Assembly (NCBI RefSeq): GCF_009848685.1
Contig: NZ_WXTX01000003.1
Coordinates: forward strand, 1-64,000
DNA length: 64,000 bases
Origin: Andreprevotia sp. IGB-42
GTDB lineage: Bacteria; Pseudomonadota; Gammaproteobacteria; Burkholderiales; Chitinibacteraceae
Reading direction: 5' to 3'
Shown: piece after piece, positions 15,697-23,271 of the stretch
Position numbering within the stretch: position 1 is the first letter of the stretch
Layout: each line of letters opens with the position of its first letter
Made by a program: the position numbers and the translations under genes
The notes under the pieces: generated by a model
The model's database searches: none
Told to the model about the DNA's origin: nothing
What the model saw: the letters and a program-made list of their open reading frames with translations, nothing else

Positions 15697-17622
15697 ATGA
15701 GCGACAACAGTGTGAAAAGTGGCGTAAGCGCCCCGGTAGTGTTCAAGTTTCCGGGGCTGGACCTGCTGGGCCGTGGCCTGAACCGCATGGACTGGCATAG
15801 CGGGGACGGCAAGGTCGGCTTGCTGGTTGGCGATACCGAAAGCGGCGAGGAAGTGAAAGAGTACGGCGGCAAATCCTACAAGATCGGCAACAAGGTGGAA
15901 TTGACCTCGCATACCCGCACCGAGATTTCCGTCAGCGAATTTTCGTCCAGCAACGAATATGAGCGGCATCTTGAAGCCAAGGTAGAAGCATCCGGCAGTT
16001 ACGGGGCATTTTCGGCCTCATTCGAGGCCACTTTCGGTTACGACATCAAGCAGATGGAAGAACGGGAATCCGCGCTGTACAGCGAATCGATCCAGCTATT
16101 GAAGCTCACCATCGACAGCGACAAAACCACGGAAGGTTTTCGCAAAGCGGTCGAGAAATTGCCAACGACATTCGAACGCGGCAATTCGAAGACGTTTTTC
16201 GATTTCTTCGTCACCTATGGCGCGGATATCGTCAGCGAAGTCATTCTGGGCGGCTCGCTCAACTATGCAACCACCGCCTATAAGCGTGATCTGGATCAGA
16301 AAACCTCCATCGGCGCCACGGTCACCGCGGAATATACCTTCATCAAGGGCCAGGCTTCGGCCAAGGATGTGGAGGAAATCAAGCGGCGCATGAGCCAGCA
16401 CCAGACCAATCTGCGCACCGCCGGTGGCAGCCATGGTGTGGATATCAGCAAGGCCAAGCCGGAACTGTTTCCGGGCGAATTCGCCAAATGGCGGCAGTCA
16501 CTGACCGACGACCTGGCGGTGGTCGAGGTGAAACTGAGGAAAATATTCGAGTTTGTCGGCGATGAAAAAAGAAAGGCGGCGCTGGAACAAGCCTACGAGT
16601 GGTACACCAGCTACCCGGTACAGGTGCAATCGAGCTGGCAGGATACGTTGATCGTTACCGGCAAGAACCTGCTTCAGGCGGAAGCCAGGTCGGCCAGCAC
16701 CGCCGCCGCATTGCGGCTGGTGCGTGTCGATCTCACTACCGAGCAACACAGCGAAGTCACCATCGGCGCGCCGTCGCCGGATGCCGGGGCAGACGTGTTC
16801 ACGCATTTCTGGAGCCAGGTAGCGGACGAACTCAAGGACGCAAGGAAGCACCAGCAACTGGTATTGCTGGCAACAGCGCGCTGGCCGCGTGACCGGCGGT
16901 ACGTGCCCAAAGGCCGGGCACGCGAAGAGCTTGTCGCGCACGGCGCCACGGCAGCCACGATAGAACGGTGGGAAAAACTGACCGAATTCATGCAGCCTTG
17001 CCCGATTGCCGGCTTGAGCTATGTGCTGGCGGGCAGCATCAATGCGCCAGGCAAAGGCGAGGATGGCGTGGCCGCCGGTTTCGGCAACCCGGGCGAAAAT
17101 CTCAAGCCGAGCGTGTCGATCCATGCACGGCTTGCCCATGATTCATTTGGCCGCTTGAAGCTGGCGCGCAAGGAAGCACCATTGGTGGCTTCAAATACAC
17201 GCCTGTTCGTGTTGCGCAACAACACGGACAGCCAGCCGGCACTGGCAGCAGATCCGGACAACAGGGCCCAGCTCATCATGCAAAAGCCGGATCCGACCAA
17301 CCCGGCGCATCTGTGGTATGCACACGCACTGAAAAAACGCGACAACTACCCGGAAATCAATCATCCCACTGTGCTGTTCAACTATGAAACCGGCGCGGTC
17401 TTGCAGGGCAAGCTCGACCAGAGCGAAAGCGGGCTGGACCCGGTCAGGACACAGGAAGACGACGTGATCTGGGATCTGCGCGGCGACAAGGTATTCCATC
17501 TGCTGATGGTGTACTACCACAACCGCTCACTCTGCCTGACCCAGATCGGCAACCGTGCCGCGGTAAGGCAATGGCGCGAACCGCACGGTATGGACTGGTT
17601 CCGCGAGTATGTAACTGTGTAA
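15697..17622 (+). CDS. MACPF/perforin-like pore-forming protein
   Basis: ATG 15697 follows GTGGAG; 641 residues, no signal peptide. Residues about 95-115 (ASGSYGAFSASFEATFGYD) are the alternating small/aromatic strand typical of MACPF proteins. Residues about 167-187 (FFDFFVTYGADIVSEVILGG) match the MACPF signature (F-x-x-x-YG-T/A-x-I-x-x-x-x-LGG), although the usual YGTH reads YGAD. The flanking charged and amphipathic stretches (about 120-160 and 200-260) could be the two transmembrane-hairpin regions. The last 130 residues (RLFVLRNNTDSQPAL, VLFNYETGAVLQG, DDVIWDL) resemble a ricin-type beta-trefoil, which would be a carbohydrate-binding module. Likely a secreted or lysis-released cytolysin. 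The next gene is 124 bases downstream and probably belongs with it. The fold call is good; target and role are unknown. Confidence 0.75.
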   Translation: MSDNSVKSGVSAPVVFKFPGLDLLGRGLNRMDWHSGDGKVGLLVGDTESGEEVKEYGGKSYKIGNKVELTSHTRTEISVSEFSSSNEYERHLEAKVEASGSYGAFSASFEATFGYDIKQMEERESALYSESIQLLKLTIDSDKTTEGFRKAVEKLPTTFERGNSKTFFDFFVTYGADIVSEVILGGSLNYATTAYKRDLDQKTSIGATVTAEYTFIKGQASAKDVEEIKRRMSQHQTNLRTAGGSHGVDISKAKPELFPGEFAKWRQSLTDDLAVVEVKLRKIFEFVGDEKRKAALEQAYEWYTSYPVQVQSSWQDTLIVTGKNLLQAEARSASTAAALRLVRVDLTTEQHSEVTIGAPSPDAGADVFTHFWSQVADELKDARKHQQLVLLATARWPRDRRYVPKGRAREELVAHGATAATIERWEKLTEFMQPCPIAGLSYVLAGSINAPGKGEDGVAAGFGNPGENLKPSVSIHARLAHDSFGRLKLARKEAPLVASNTRLFVLRNNTDSQPALAADPDNRAQLIMQKPDPTNPAHLWYAHALKKRDNYPEINHPTVLFNYETGAVLQGKLDQSESGLDPVRTQEDDVIWDLRGDKVFHLLMVYYHNRSLCLTQIGNRAAVRQWREPHGMDWFREYVTV

Positions 17623-17641
17623 TCAGATACCTCGATCAAGT

Positions 17642-17675
17642 CGCCGGGCCGTCCGTACACCGGAACGGCCCGGCG
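17642..17675 (+). repeat. Strong hairpin between the MACPF-like gene and its partner
   Basis: CGCCGGGCCGT (17642-17652) pairs exactly with ACGGCCCGGCG (17665-17675), with an inner CCG/CGG extension in the 12-base loop. No run of T follows, so it is not a classical terminator. It may limit read-through or stabilise the upstream mRNA end. Confidence 0.65.
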
Positions 17676-17746
17676 GCGCGCGGTGCGCAACGGCAATACG
17701 GTGCTTTCTCGCCTACATTCAGTGTCACTCAACCGGATCTACAGCC

Positions 17747-18640
17747 ATGCCAGATACACCCTATGTGCAACGCCCGCTTTTCGATACCGTGCTGTTCATC
17801 CGCGATGGGGAAGAAAACGAGCTCGACACCGCCCAATTTCCTTTCTTGTGCAATATGGAGGGCCACGCCAAACTGGCGAAAGATGCTGTTGGATACACGG
17901 AAATCCATTTGAATCCGGAGCGCCCGGAACTGGAACTCGGCGCCAGTTACATCGGCATCAGCTGGCGCGAAAAGCGCATCCCGCCGCTGGATGAAGCCGC
18001 TGCAGACAATGCAACGCCATACTGGATCAAGGAATTCGATTTCAAGGTGCCCGAAGTACGCTACGAGCCGATGTGGGCCACCAGCCACACGGCACAGGCA
18101 TTCGGTATGACCTTGCTGCAGAACCGCCAGTGCATCCGTTTCGGCTACCGCGATCTGCGCGCCGCGCAATACACCTACGGCAAATGGGCCGGCCACCAGT
18201 CGCCGTATATCGGCGCCGCGCGGGACCGCGAATTGCTGACCCATAACCCGACCGATCTGGAATACCACGATTTTCCGCACGTATTTTTTGCAGATGCCAC
18301 GCAGCCGCCGCTGGTGATCAGCGTGGCGCGCTGGCGGCCGTTCGTGAACGAGATTGCATTGGCCGACCTGTGGATCAAGCCGGGCGATGCGTTGATCCTG
18401 CCACCGAAGCGGTTTCCGGATCCGCCTTCAGATAACGCACCTGCTGCGGATGCGCGGTTGAAGATCGTCGATCTGCACGGCAACCGCAATTCGGCACTGG
18501 CCTGCTGGTTTCAGGATGGCCTGCAGCAGCTGGTTACGGAAACCATTCTCGCTACCGATGCGGTGATGTCCGCGGAAGCCACCAGACCGCACTACCACGA
18601 GGAAAAAACCGCCACGCGGCATGAACCACCGCCACGCTGA
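17747..18640 (+). CDS. Uncharacterised protein paired with the MACPF-like gene
   Basis: ATG 17747, 297 residues. I recognise no domain. It is soluble, has no signal peptide and no long hydrophobic stretch, and is rich in aromatic and acidic residues (YIGISWREKRIPPLDE, PYWIKEFDFKVPEVRYEP). Residues about 120-260 look beta-rich, with PLVISVARWRPFVNEIALA. The tail from about 280 is basic and disordered (HYHEEKTATRHEPPPR). It follows the MACPF-like gene in the same direction with only the hairpin between, so they are probably cotranscribed. That context would suit a chaperone, an accessory toxin subunit or an immunity protein, but nothing in its sequence decides between these. Confidence 0.7.
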   Translation: MPDTPYVQRPLFDTVLFIRDGEENELDTAQFPFLCNMEGHAKLAKDAVGYTEIHLNPERPELELGASYIGISWREKRIPPLDEAAADNATPYWIKEFDFKVPEVRYEPMWATSHTAQAFGMTLLQNRQCIRFGYRDLRAAQYTYGKWAGHQSPYIGAARDRELLTHNPTDLEYHDFPHVFFADATQPPLVISVARWRPFVNEIALADLWIKPGDALILPPKRFPDPPSDNAPAADARLKIVDLHGNRNSALACWFQDGLQQLVTETILATDAVMSAEATRPHYHEEKTATRHEPPPR

Positions 18641-18709
18641 GGGTGGCGGGACGAGCGCAGCGCCACCGGCAGGGAACACCGGCAGCAGCATCGACGCTGC
18701 CACCGGCAA

Positions 18710-18735
18710 CCGGGAAGCGCAACAACACTTCCCGG
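18710..18735. repeat. Inverted repeat in the convergent gap before lysA
   Basis: CCGGGAAG (18710-18717) and CTTCCCGG (18728-18735) are exact complements around a 10-base loop. The same gap (18641-18769) also holds three CACCGGCA copies (18664-18708). Without T-runs these are at best weak bidirectional terminators between the convergent partner gene and lysA. Confidence 0.5.
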
Positions 18736-18769
18736 GATGCCTGCCGCCAATAGAGAGCGGGCAACGGTG

Positions 18770-20005
18770 CTAGATCAGTTCCAGCGCCAGCAATTCCGCC
18801 ACCGTCTGGCGGCGGCGGATCAGCGTGATCGATTCGCCATCCACCAGCACTTCCGGAATCAGCGGACGGGTGTTGTAGTTGCTGCTCATGCTGGCGCCAT
18901 AGGCACCGCCGTCATGGAACACCAGGAAATCGTCCACTTCGGCGGCAGGCAGGTTGCGCGGCGTGAGCGTGCCGCCCTCTTCCTGCGTGAATACGTCGCC
19001 CGATTCGCACAGCGGGCCGGCAATCACCGTCGGCCGCGCGGCGGCGGTCTTGGTTACGCCTGCAGCATCCAGCACCGATACCTCGTGGTAGCTGCCATAC
19101 ATGGCCGGGCGCATCAGGTCATTGAAGCCGGCATCGCACAGCACGAAGTGATTGCTGCCTGCGTCTTTCTTTGCGCGCACCTCGGCTATCAGCTTGCCCG
19201 ATTCGGCCACCAGGAAACGGCCCGGTTCGATTTCCAGCGTGACCGGGTGGCCCAGATGCGCCTCCACTTCCTTGCGCGCCTTGTCCCACAGGCTGAAGTA
19301 GTGCGTGGTGTCGATGCGCTCGCCACCTTCGCGGTAGGGAATCGACAGACCACCGCCGGCGGAAATGGCACGGATATCGCGGCCGGATGCCTTCACCTGC
19401 GCCACCATCGCATCGCACACGCTGGACAGATGGCTATAGTCGACGCCCGAGCCGATATGCATGTGCAGGCCGACCAGATCGAGCTGGTATTGCGCGATCA
19501 ATGCATACGCCTCGGCCAGATGTTCATGCCAGATACCGTGCTTGCTCGATTCACCGCCGGTATTGGTTTTCTGGCTGTGGCCGTGGCCGAAGCCGGGGTT
19601 GATGCGCAGCCACACCGGGTGCCCCGGGCTGGCCTTGCCCAGTTGTTCCAGCATTTGCGGGCTGCCGGCGTTCACCGGCACCTTGAGCGCAACCACGCGC
19701 GCCAGCGTTTCACGGTCCAGCAGATCGGCAGTGAATACGATGCCGGAATGCTCGCCACCGGCGGTAAAGCCTGCGGCCAATGCGCGCTCGATCTCGCCCA
19801 GCGATACCGAATCCACCTTCACGCCTTGCTCGCGCATCAGCTTGAGCACGTGGATGTTGGAATTGGCTTTCTGGGCAAAGCGGATCACGTCAAACTGCTT
19901 GAGCTGGTTGATGCGCTCGCGGATCACCGCGCCGTCATACACCCAGCAGGGGGTGCCGTACTGGCGGGCAATGGCAACAAGCTGGGGACCGTTGACGGGC
20001 TTCAT
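18770..20005 (-). CDS. lysA: Diaminopimelate decarboxylase
   Basis: This PLP enzyme converts meso-diaminopimelate to L-lysine, the last step of lysine synthesis. I place the start at ATG 20005 because AGGA lies nine bases upstream; the in-frame ATG at 20014 overlaps that ribosome site. This gives 411 residues, normal for LysA. IRFAQKANSN contains the Schiff-base lysine (Lys46). GLHMHIGSGVDYSHL and the glycine-rich ISAGGGLSIPY bind PLP phosphate, and GPLCESGDVF carries the catalytic cysteine from the partner subunit. DAGFNDLMRPAMYGSYHE is also conserved. It follows the HxlR regulator gene on the same strand with about 90 bases between; a lysine-responsive ArgP-type regulator is encoded 0.9 kb beyond. 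Confidence 0.95.
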   Translation of the reverse strand: MKPVNGPQLVAIARQYGTPCWVYDGAVIRERINQLKQFDVIRFAQKANSNIHVLKLMREQGVKVDSVSLGEIERALAAGFTAGGEHSGIVFTADLLDRETLARVVALKVPVNAGSPQMLEQLGKASPGHPVWLRINPGFGHGHSQKTNTGGESSKHGIWHEHLAEAYALIAQYQLDLVGLHMHIGSGVDYSHLSSVCDAMVAQVKASGRDIRAISAGGGLSIPYREGGERIDTTHYFSLWDKARKEVEAHLGHPVTLEIEPGRFLVAESGKLIAEVRAKKDAGSNHFVLCDAGFNDLMRPAMYGSYHEVSVLDAAGVTKTAAARPTVIAGPLCESGDVFTQEEGGTLTPRNLPAAEVDDFLVFHDGGAYGASMSSNYNTRPLIPEVLVDGESITLIRRRQTVAELLALELI

Positions 20006-20094
20006 GGCATACATCCTGAGTTGGGCAGGCGTGCATTGGAACAGAACGGCCCGCCCGGGTAAAACGACGAATCCTTATGCGCGATCAGCGCTGC

Positions 20095-20454
20095 TTATCC
20101 CGTCGTCTGCCCAGCTACCGATGTCGGCTGCGGTGCCGCCATTTCTTCGTCCAGGCTGTGGATCTGCTCGATGATGCTCACCAGCCTGCTGCCCGCCGGC
20201 GTCAGCGCATATTCGGTCCGCGGTGGCAGTTCTGCATAGCTGTGCTTGCTGAGCAAACCGTAGGCCTGCAGCTTGCGCAAACGCTCGCTGAGCACCTTGG
20301 TGGAAATACCGGCGATATGCCGCTCCAGCGTGCCGGGCCGGTTGATGCCGGCGGCAACAGACTGCAGCACCGATACCGACCACTTGCAGCCCACCACGTC
20401 TTCCAGCTTTTGATAATCGCTGCGGGTGCCCGAAATATTTTTCTGCTGGTCCAA
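20095..20454 (-). CDS. HxlR-family winged-helix regulator
   Basis: The 119-residue protein matches HxlR proteins: an N-terminal cysteine in VVGCKWSVSVLQSV (about residue 23), then the recognition region ISTKVLSERLRKLQAYGLL and the wing PPRTEYALTPAG. The start is TTG 20454, with GGGGG ten bases upstream; no ATG is available. HxlR proteins such as YodB and HypR often sense oxidants or electrophiles through that first cysteine. The gene is divergent from a CxxC thioredoxin-fold protein, with a repeated motif in the gap that is the obvious operator. Inferred role: redox-responsive control of the divergent gene and itself. Confidence 0.82.
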   Translation of the reverse strand: MDQQKNISGTRSDYQKLEDVVGCKWSVSVLQSVAAGINRPGTLERHIAGISTKVLSERLRKLQAYGLLSKHSYAELPPRTEYALTPAGSRLVSIIEQIHSLDEEMAAPQPTSVAGQTTG

Positions 20455-20469
20455 AGCCGTTTTACCCCC

Positions 20470-20499
20470 AAAAGTGCCCGGGGCACCGAAAAGTGCCCG
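20470..20499. promoter_or_regulatory. Probable HxlR operator: direct repeat plus inverted repeat
   Basis: AAAAGTGCCCG occurs exactly twice, at 20470-20480 and 20489-20499 (19-bp period). The left copy also forms GTGCCC-G-GGGCAC (20474-20486), a perfect inverted repeat. The site lies just upstream of the TTG start of the hxlR gene and within the divergent promoter region of the gene at 20583. Confidence 0.6.
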
Positions 20500-20582
20500 C
20501 TGTTCAGCGTTGCCGCACCGGCTTAGATTGGCATCGAGCAGTCATTACTTCTGCTGCCACCAATCTGACCAAGGATGCCATC

Positions 20583-20819
20583 ATGACCAGTAAAGCCATT
20601 TTTTACCACGCCGGTTGCCCGGTATGCATCGATGCCGAACAGAATCTTGCCCACTCGCTCGATCCCGCACGTTATCAACTGGAAATCGTTCACCTGGGCG
20701 AGCAGAAGCAACGCGTACCGGAAGCTATTGCCATCGGCGTGAAATCGGTGCCGGCGCTGCAACTGGGCGGCGAGGTTTACCATATCAACTACGGGGCCTC
20801 GATCCAGGACCTGGTGTAG
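20583..20819 (+). CDS. Small thioredoxin-fold protein with CPVC motif
   Basis: ATG 20583, 78 residues. FYHAGCPVCIDAEQNL places a CxxC redox pair at residues 12-15, immediately after the first strand, as in glutaredoxins. KSVPALQLGGEVYHINYG provides the cis-proline before the third strand (VPAL) and the following loop. The short length and the motif fit a glutaredoxin-like or thiol-disulfide protein of the cytosol. Its divergent HxlR regulator with an N-terminal cysteine suggests it is induced by oxidative or electrophile stress. That link is inferred from gene arrangement. The client is unknown. Confidence 0.75.
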   Translation: MTSKAIFYHAGCPVCIDAEQNLAHSLDPARYQLEIVHLGEQKQRVPEAIAIGVKSVPALQLGGEVYHINYGASIQDLV

Positions 20820-20908
20820 CGGCACGATGGGCAAGGCTTGCGCCTTGCCCCGTCGCAGGCCGATGCATTGCGTGGTAAAACAGCGTATTGCCCTGCAGAC
20901 ACTGCGCC

Positions 20909-21787
20909 ATGCTCGATTACAAATTGCTCGAAGCGCTGGAGATGGTCGCCCTTGCCGGCAGCTTCGATGGTGCCGCACGCCGCCTCAACCTGACCCAGTC
21001 AGCCATTTCCCAGCGCATACGCCAACTGGAAGAACGCCACGGCTGCGTATTGCTGGCGCGCGATCCGGTGCACCCCACCGCAGCAGGCGAGCGGCTGCTG
21101 GCGCATGTACGGCAGGTGCGGCAACTGGAGGCCGCATTGCGGGCCGAGGGCGACGAACCTGCCGACACTTGGGTATCGCTGCCGGTAGGCATCAATGCAG
21201 ACAGCTTGGCACTGGGGCTGATTGCCGGCATTGCGCCAGTGCTGGCGCAAGCGCGGCTACTACTGGACTGCGTGATCGACGACGAAGCGTATACGCTGGA
21301 TCTGTTGCGCAGCGGTGCAGTGCTGGGCTGCATTGCCACCCAGGCAGAACCCGTCACCGGTTGCGCAGTGATGCCGCTGGGTACGCTGCACTACCTGCCC
21401 GTTGCCGCACCGGCGTTTGCCCGCCAGCATTTCCCTGCCGGCCTGACCACTGCGGCGCTGACCAACGCGCCAGCTGCCGTATTTGGTCACCGTGATAGTC
21501 TGCACCGCCGCTGGCTGCGGGATGCTTACGCGCTCAGCGAGGGTAGTTACCCCTGCCATGTGATTCCGGATTCAAATGCGTTGTACGCGCTGGCCATTGC
21601 CAGGCTTGCCTATGCGGTCGCTCCGCAGCCGCAGGTGGCGGATGCGCTGACAAAGGGCGAACTGATCGCCCTCGGTGATGCCATTGCCGTGCCGCTGTAC
21701 TGGCATCACTGGGCACAGCAAACGCAATCGGCCGCTCAACTGGCCACTGCCATTGCCGCGTTTGCTACCAGCCGATTTGCCGGATGA
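20909..21787 (+). CDS. argP: LysR-type regulator, ArgP (IciA) subfamily
   Basis: ATG 20909, 292 residues, full LysR length. The N-terminal HTH is MVALAGSFDGAARRLNLTQSAISQRIRQLEE. The extended form LDYKLLEALEMVALAGSFDGAA is typical of ArgP, which switches arginine or lysine exporter and lysine-pathway genes according to lysine and arginine levels. The effector domain follows (GINADSLALGLIAGI; VPLYWHHWAQQ near the end, characteristic of ArgP). The usual target exporter argO/lysE is not adjacent, but lysA lies 0.9 kb away. The DUF1801 gene follows 49 bases downstream. Subfamily confidence is good; the target set is inferred. Confidence 0.82.
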   Translation: MLDYKLLEALEMVALAGSFDGAARRLNLTQSAISQRIRQLEERHGCVLLARDPVHPTAAGERLLAHVRQVRQLEAALRAEGDEPADTWVSLPVGINADSLALGLIAGIAPVLAQARLLLDCVIDDEAYTLDLLRSGAVLGCIATQAEPVTGCAVMPLGTLHYLPVAAPAFARQHFPAGLTTAALTNAPAAVFGHRDSLHRRWLRDAYALSEGSYPCHVIPDSNALYALAIARLAYAVAPQPQVADALTKGELIALGDAIAVPLYWHHWAQQTQSAAQLATAIAAFATSRFAG

Positions 21788-21836
21788 GCAAGCCAGCCAG
21801 CCCACAAACGATGCGCATAAGCTGCCGGAGCTGACC

Positions 21837-22274
21837 ATGCAACCATTTCACGATGCTGCCGTCGCAGCGGTGTTCGATGGCTACCCGGATGCGCCACGGC
21901 AAAAGCTGCTGGCACTGCGCGAACTCATTTTTGCCACCGCGGCATCACTCGACGGCGTGGGCGAGCTGCAGGAAACCCTCAAGTGGGGCGAGCCCGCGTA
22001 CCTCACCGCCCGGAGCAAAAGCGGCAGCACGATACGCATTGCCTGGAAGGCCGGTGCGCCCGCGCAATACACGATGTACTTCAATTGCCAGACCAGCCTG
22101 ATTGATACATTCAGGACCGTATTCGGCGGCCATTTCAGATTCGAAGGCAACCGTGCCATCGTGTTTGACGTGGCCGCTGAACCCGCCACCGATGCGCTGA
22201 TTTTCTGCATTGCCGCAGCGCTCACCTACCATCGCAGCAAGCCTGCCGCACTCCCCTCGCCCATTGACCAGTAA
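21837..22274 (+). CDS. DUF1801 domain protein
   Basis: ATG 21837 follows CCGGAG at good spacing; 145 residues. ELQETLKWGEPAYLTARSKSG is the hallmark of DUF1801/YdhG-like proteins, a small alpha/beta fold related to iron-uptake frataxin-like shapes but without proven activity. No membrane or signal segments. It ends just inside the -35 region of the ribF promoter. Possibly cotranscribed with argP. Confidence 0.78.
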   Translation: MQPFHDAAVAAVFDGYPDAPRQKLLALRELIFATAASLDGVGELQETLKWGEPAYLTARSKSGSTIRIAWKAGAPAQYTMYFNCQTSLIDTFRTVFGGHFRFEGNRAIVFDVAAEPATDALIFCIAAALTYHRSKPAALPSPIDQ

Positions 22275-22278
22275 TTGC

Positions 22279-22307
22279 CTGACAAAGCACGTGCCAGCCG
22301 GTAAAAT
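22279..22307 (+). promoter_or_regulatory. Promoter of the ribF-ileS-lspA-ispH operon
   Basis: CTGACA (22279-22284), a 17-base spacer and TAAAAT (22302-22307) match the sigma-70 consensus at five of six positions each. The start would be near 22314, leaving a 30-base leader with no room for an FMN riboswitch. Confidence 0.7.
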
Positions 22308-22344
22308 CGGCGGTTTCCAATGCGGAACGCGAGCCCGGAACCGG

Positions 22345-23271
22345 ATGCGCATCGTCCGCGGCGTCAATGCCGCCCAACTTCCCCCTGTCGCACTCACCAT
22401 CGGCAATTTCGATGGATTGCATCTTGGCCACCGCGCCATGCTGGCCGAACTGCGCCTGGCGGCGGCAACACGCGGTCTGAAAACAGCGGTGCTGACGTTC
22501 GAGCCGCACCCGCGCGAGCTGTTCACCCCCGATACCGCCCCTACCCGCCTGACCAGCCTGCGCGAGAAACTGGAGCTGCTGGCCGCCGAGGGCATCGATT
22601 ACCTGATCGTGCAACGCTTCAACCGCGCGTTTGCCAGTTGCGAGCCGCTGACCTTCCGCGACGACATCGTGGCCAGCAAGCTCAACGCCCGCTTCGTGCT
22701 GGTGGGCGATGACTTCCGCTTTGGCGCCAAGCGCGCTGGTGACTTTGCCTTGCTGTCGCAATCCTGTTCGTTCGAAGTCGCCAGCCTGCCGTCGGTGACG
22801 CTGGATGGCGAGCGCGTTTCGTCAACCGCAGTGCGCCGCGCGCTGGCGGATGGCGATATGGCGCGTGCCGCCCACCTGCTGGGCCGGCCCTATTCGATTT
22901 CCGGCCAGGTGATCGATGGCGACAAGCTGGGACGCGAACTGGGTTTCCCCACCGCCAACATCCGCATGCGCCACAACCGCCCGCCCATGCAGGGCATCTA
23001 CGTGGTGCGCGCACATGGGCTGGAACAACCGGTGCAGGGCGTTGCCAGCCTGGGCGTACGGCCCACCGTGAAAGGCGCCGGCGCTGCGCCGGTGCTGGAA
23101 GTGCACCTGTTCGATTTCAACCGGCAGATCTACCGCCAGCACCTGCATGTGGATTTCCTGCACAAGCTGCGCGATGAAGCGAAATTCGCCGGCCTGCCCG
23201 AGCTGATCGCGCAGATCAGCCGCGATTGCGAGGATGCGCGTGCCTGGTTTGTCCACGAGGTATGCGCATGA
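22345..23271 (+). CDS. ribF: Bifunctional riboflavin kinase / FAD synthetase
   Basis: ATG 22345, 308 residues, normal for RibF. The N-terminal nucleotidyltransferase has LTIGNFDGLHLGHRAML, with the HxGH-type ATP motif as LGH, and makes FAD from FMN and ATP. A linker with STAVRRALADGDMARAAHLLG leads to the C-terminal flavokinase barrel, GRELGFPTANI and MQGIYVVRAHG, which phosphorylates riboflavin. The standard partner genes ileS, lspA and ispH follow on the same strand, but a secreted-protein gene is inserted directly after it with an ATGA overlap. Transcription from the promoter at 22279. Confidence 0.95.
   Translation: MRIVRGVNAAQLPPVALTIGNFDGLHLGHRAMLAELRLAAATRGLKTAVLTFEPHPRELFTPDTAPTRLTSLREKLELLAAEGIDYLIVQRFNRAFASCEPLTFRDDIVASKLNARFVLVGDDFRFGAKRAGDFALLSQSCSFEVASLPSVTLDGERVSSTAVRRALADGDMARAAHLLGRPYSISGQVIDGDKLGRELGFPTANIRMRHNRPPMQGIYVVRAHGLEQPVQGVASLGVRPTVKGAGAAPVLEVHLFDFNRQIYRQHLHVDFLHKLRDEAKFAGLPELIAQISRDCEDARAWFVHEVCA

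Noticed and set aside
20012-20014. ATG at 20014 as the lysA start
   Set aside because: It overlaps the AGGA ribosome site that serves the ATG at 20005.
22308-22344. FMN riboswitch before ribF, or lysine riboswitch before lysA
   Set aside because: The ribF leader is only about 30 bases, and the lysA upstream gap of about 90 bases shows no aptamer-like set of helices.
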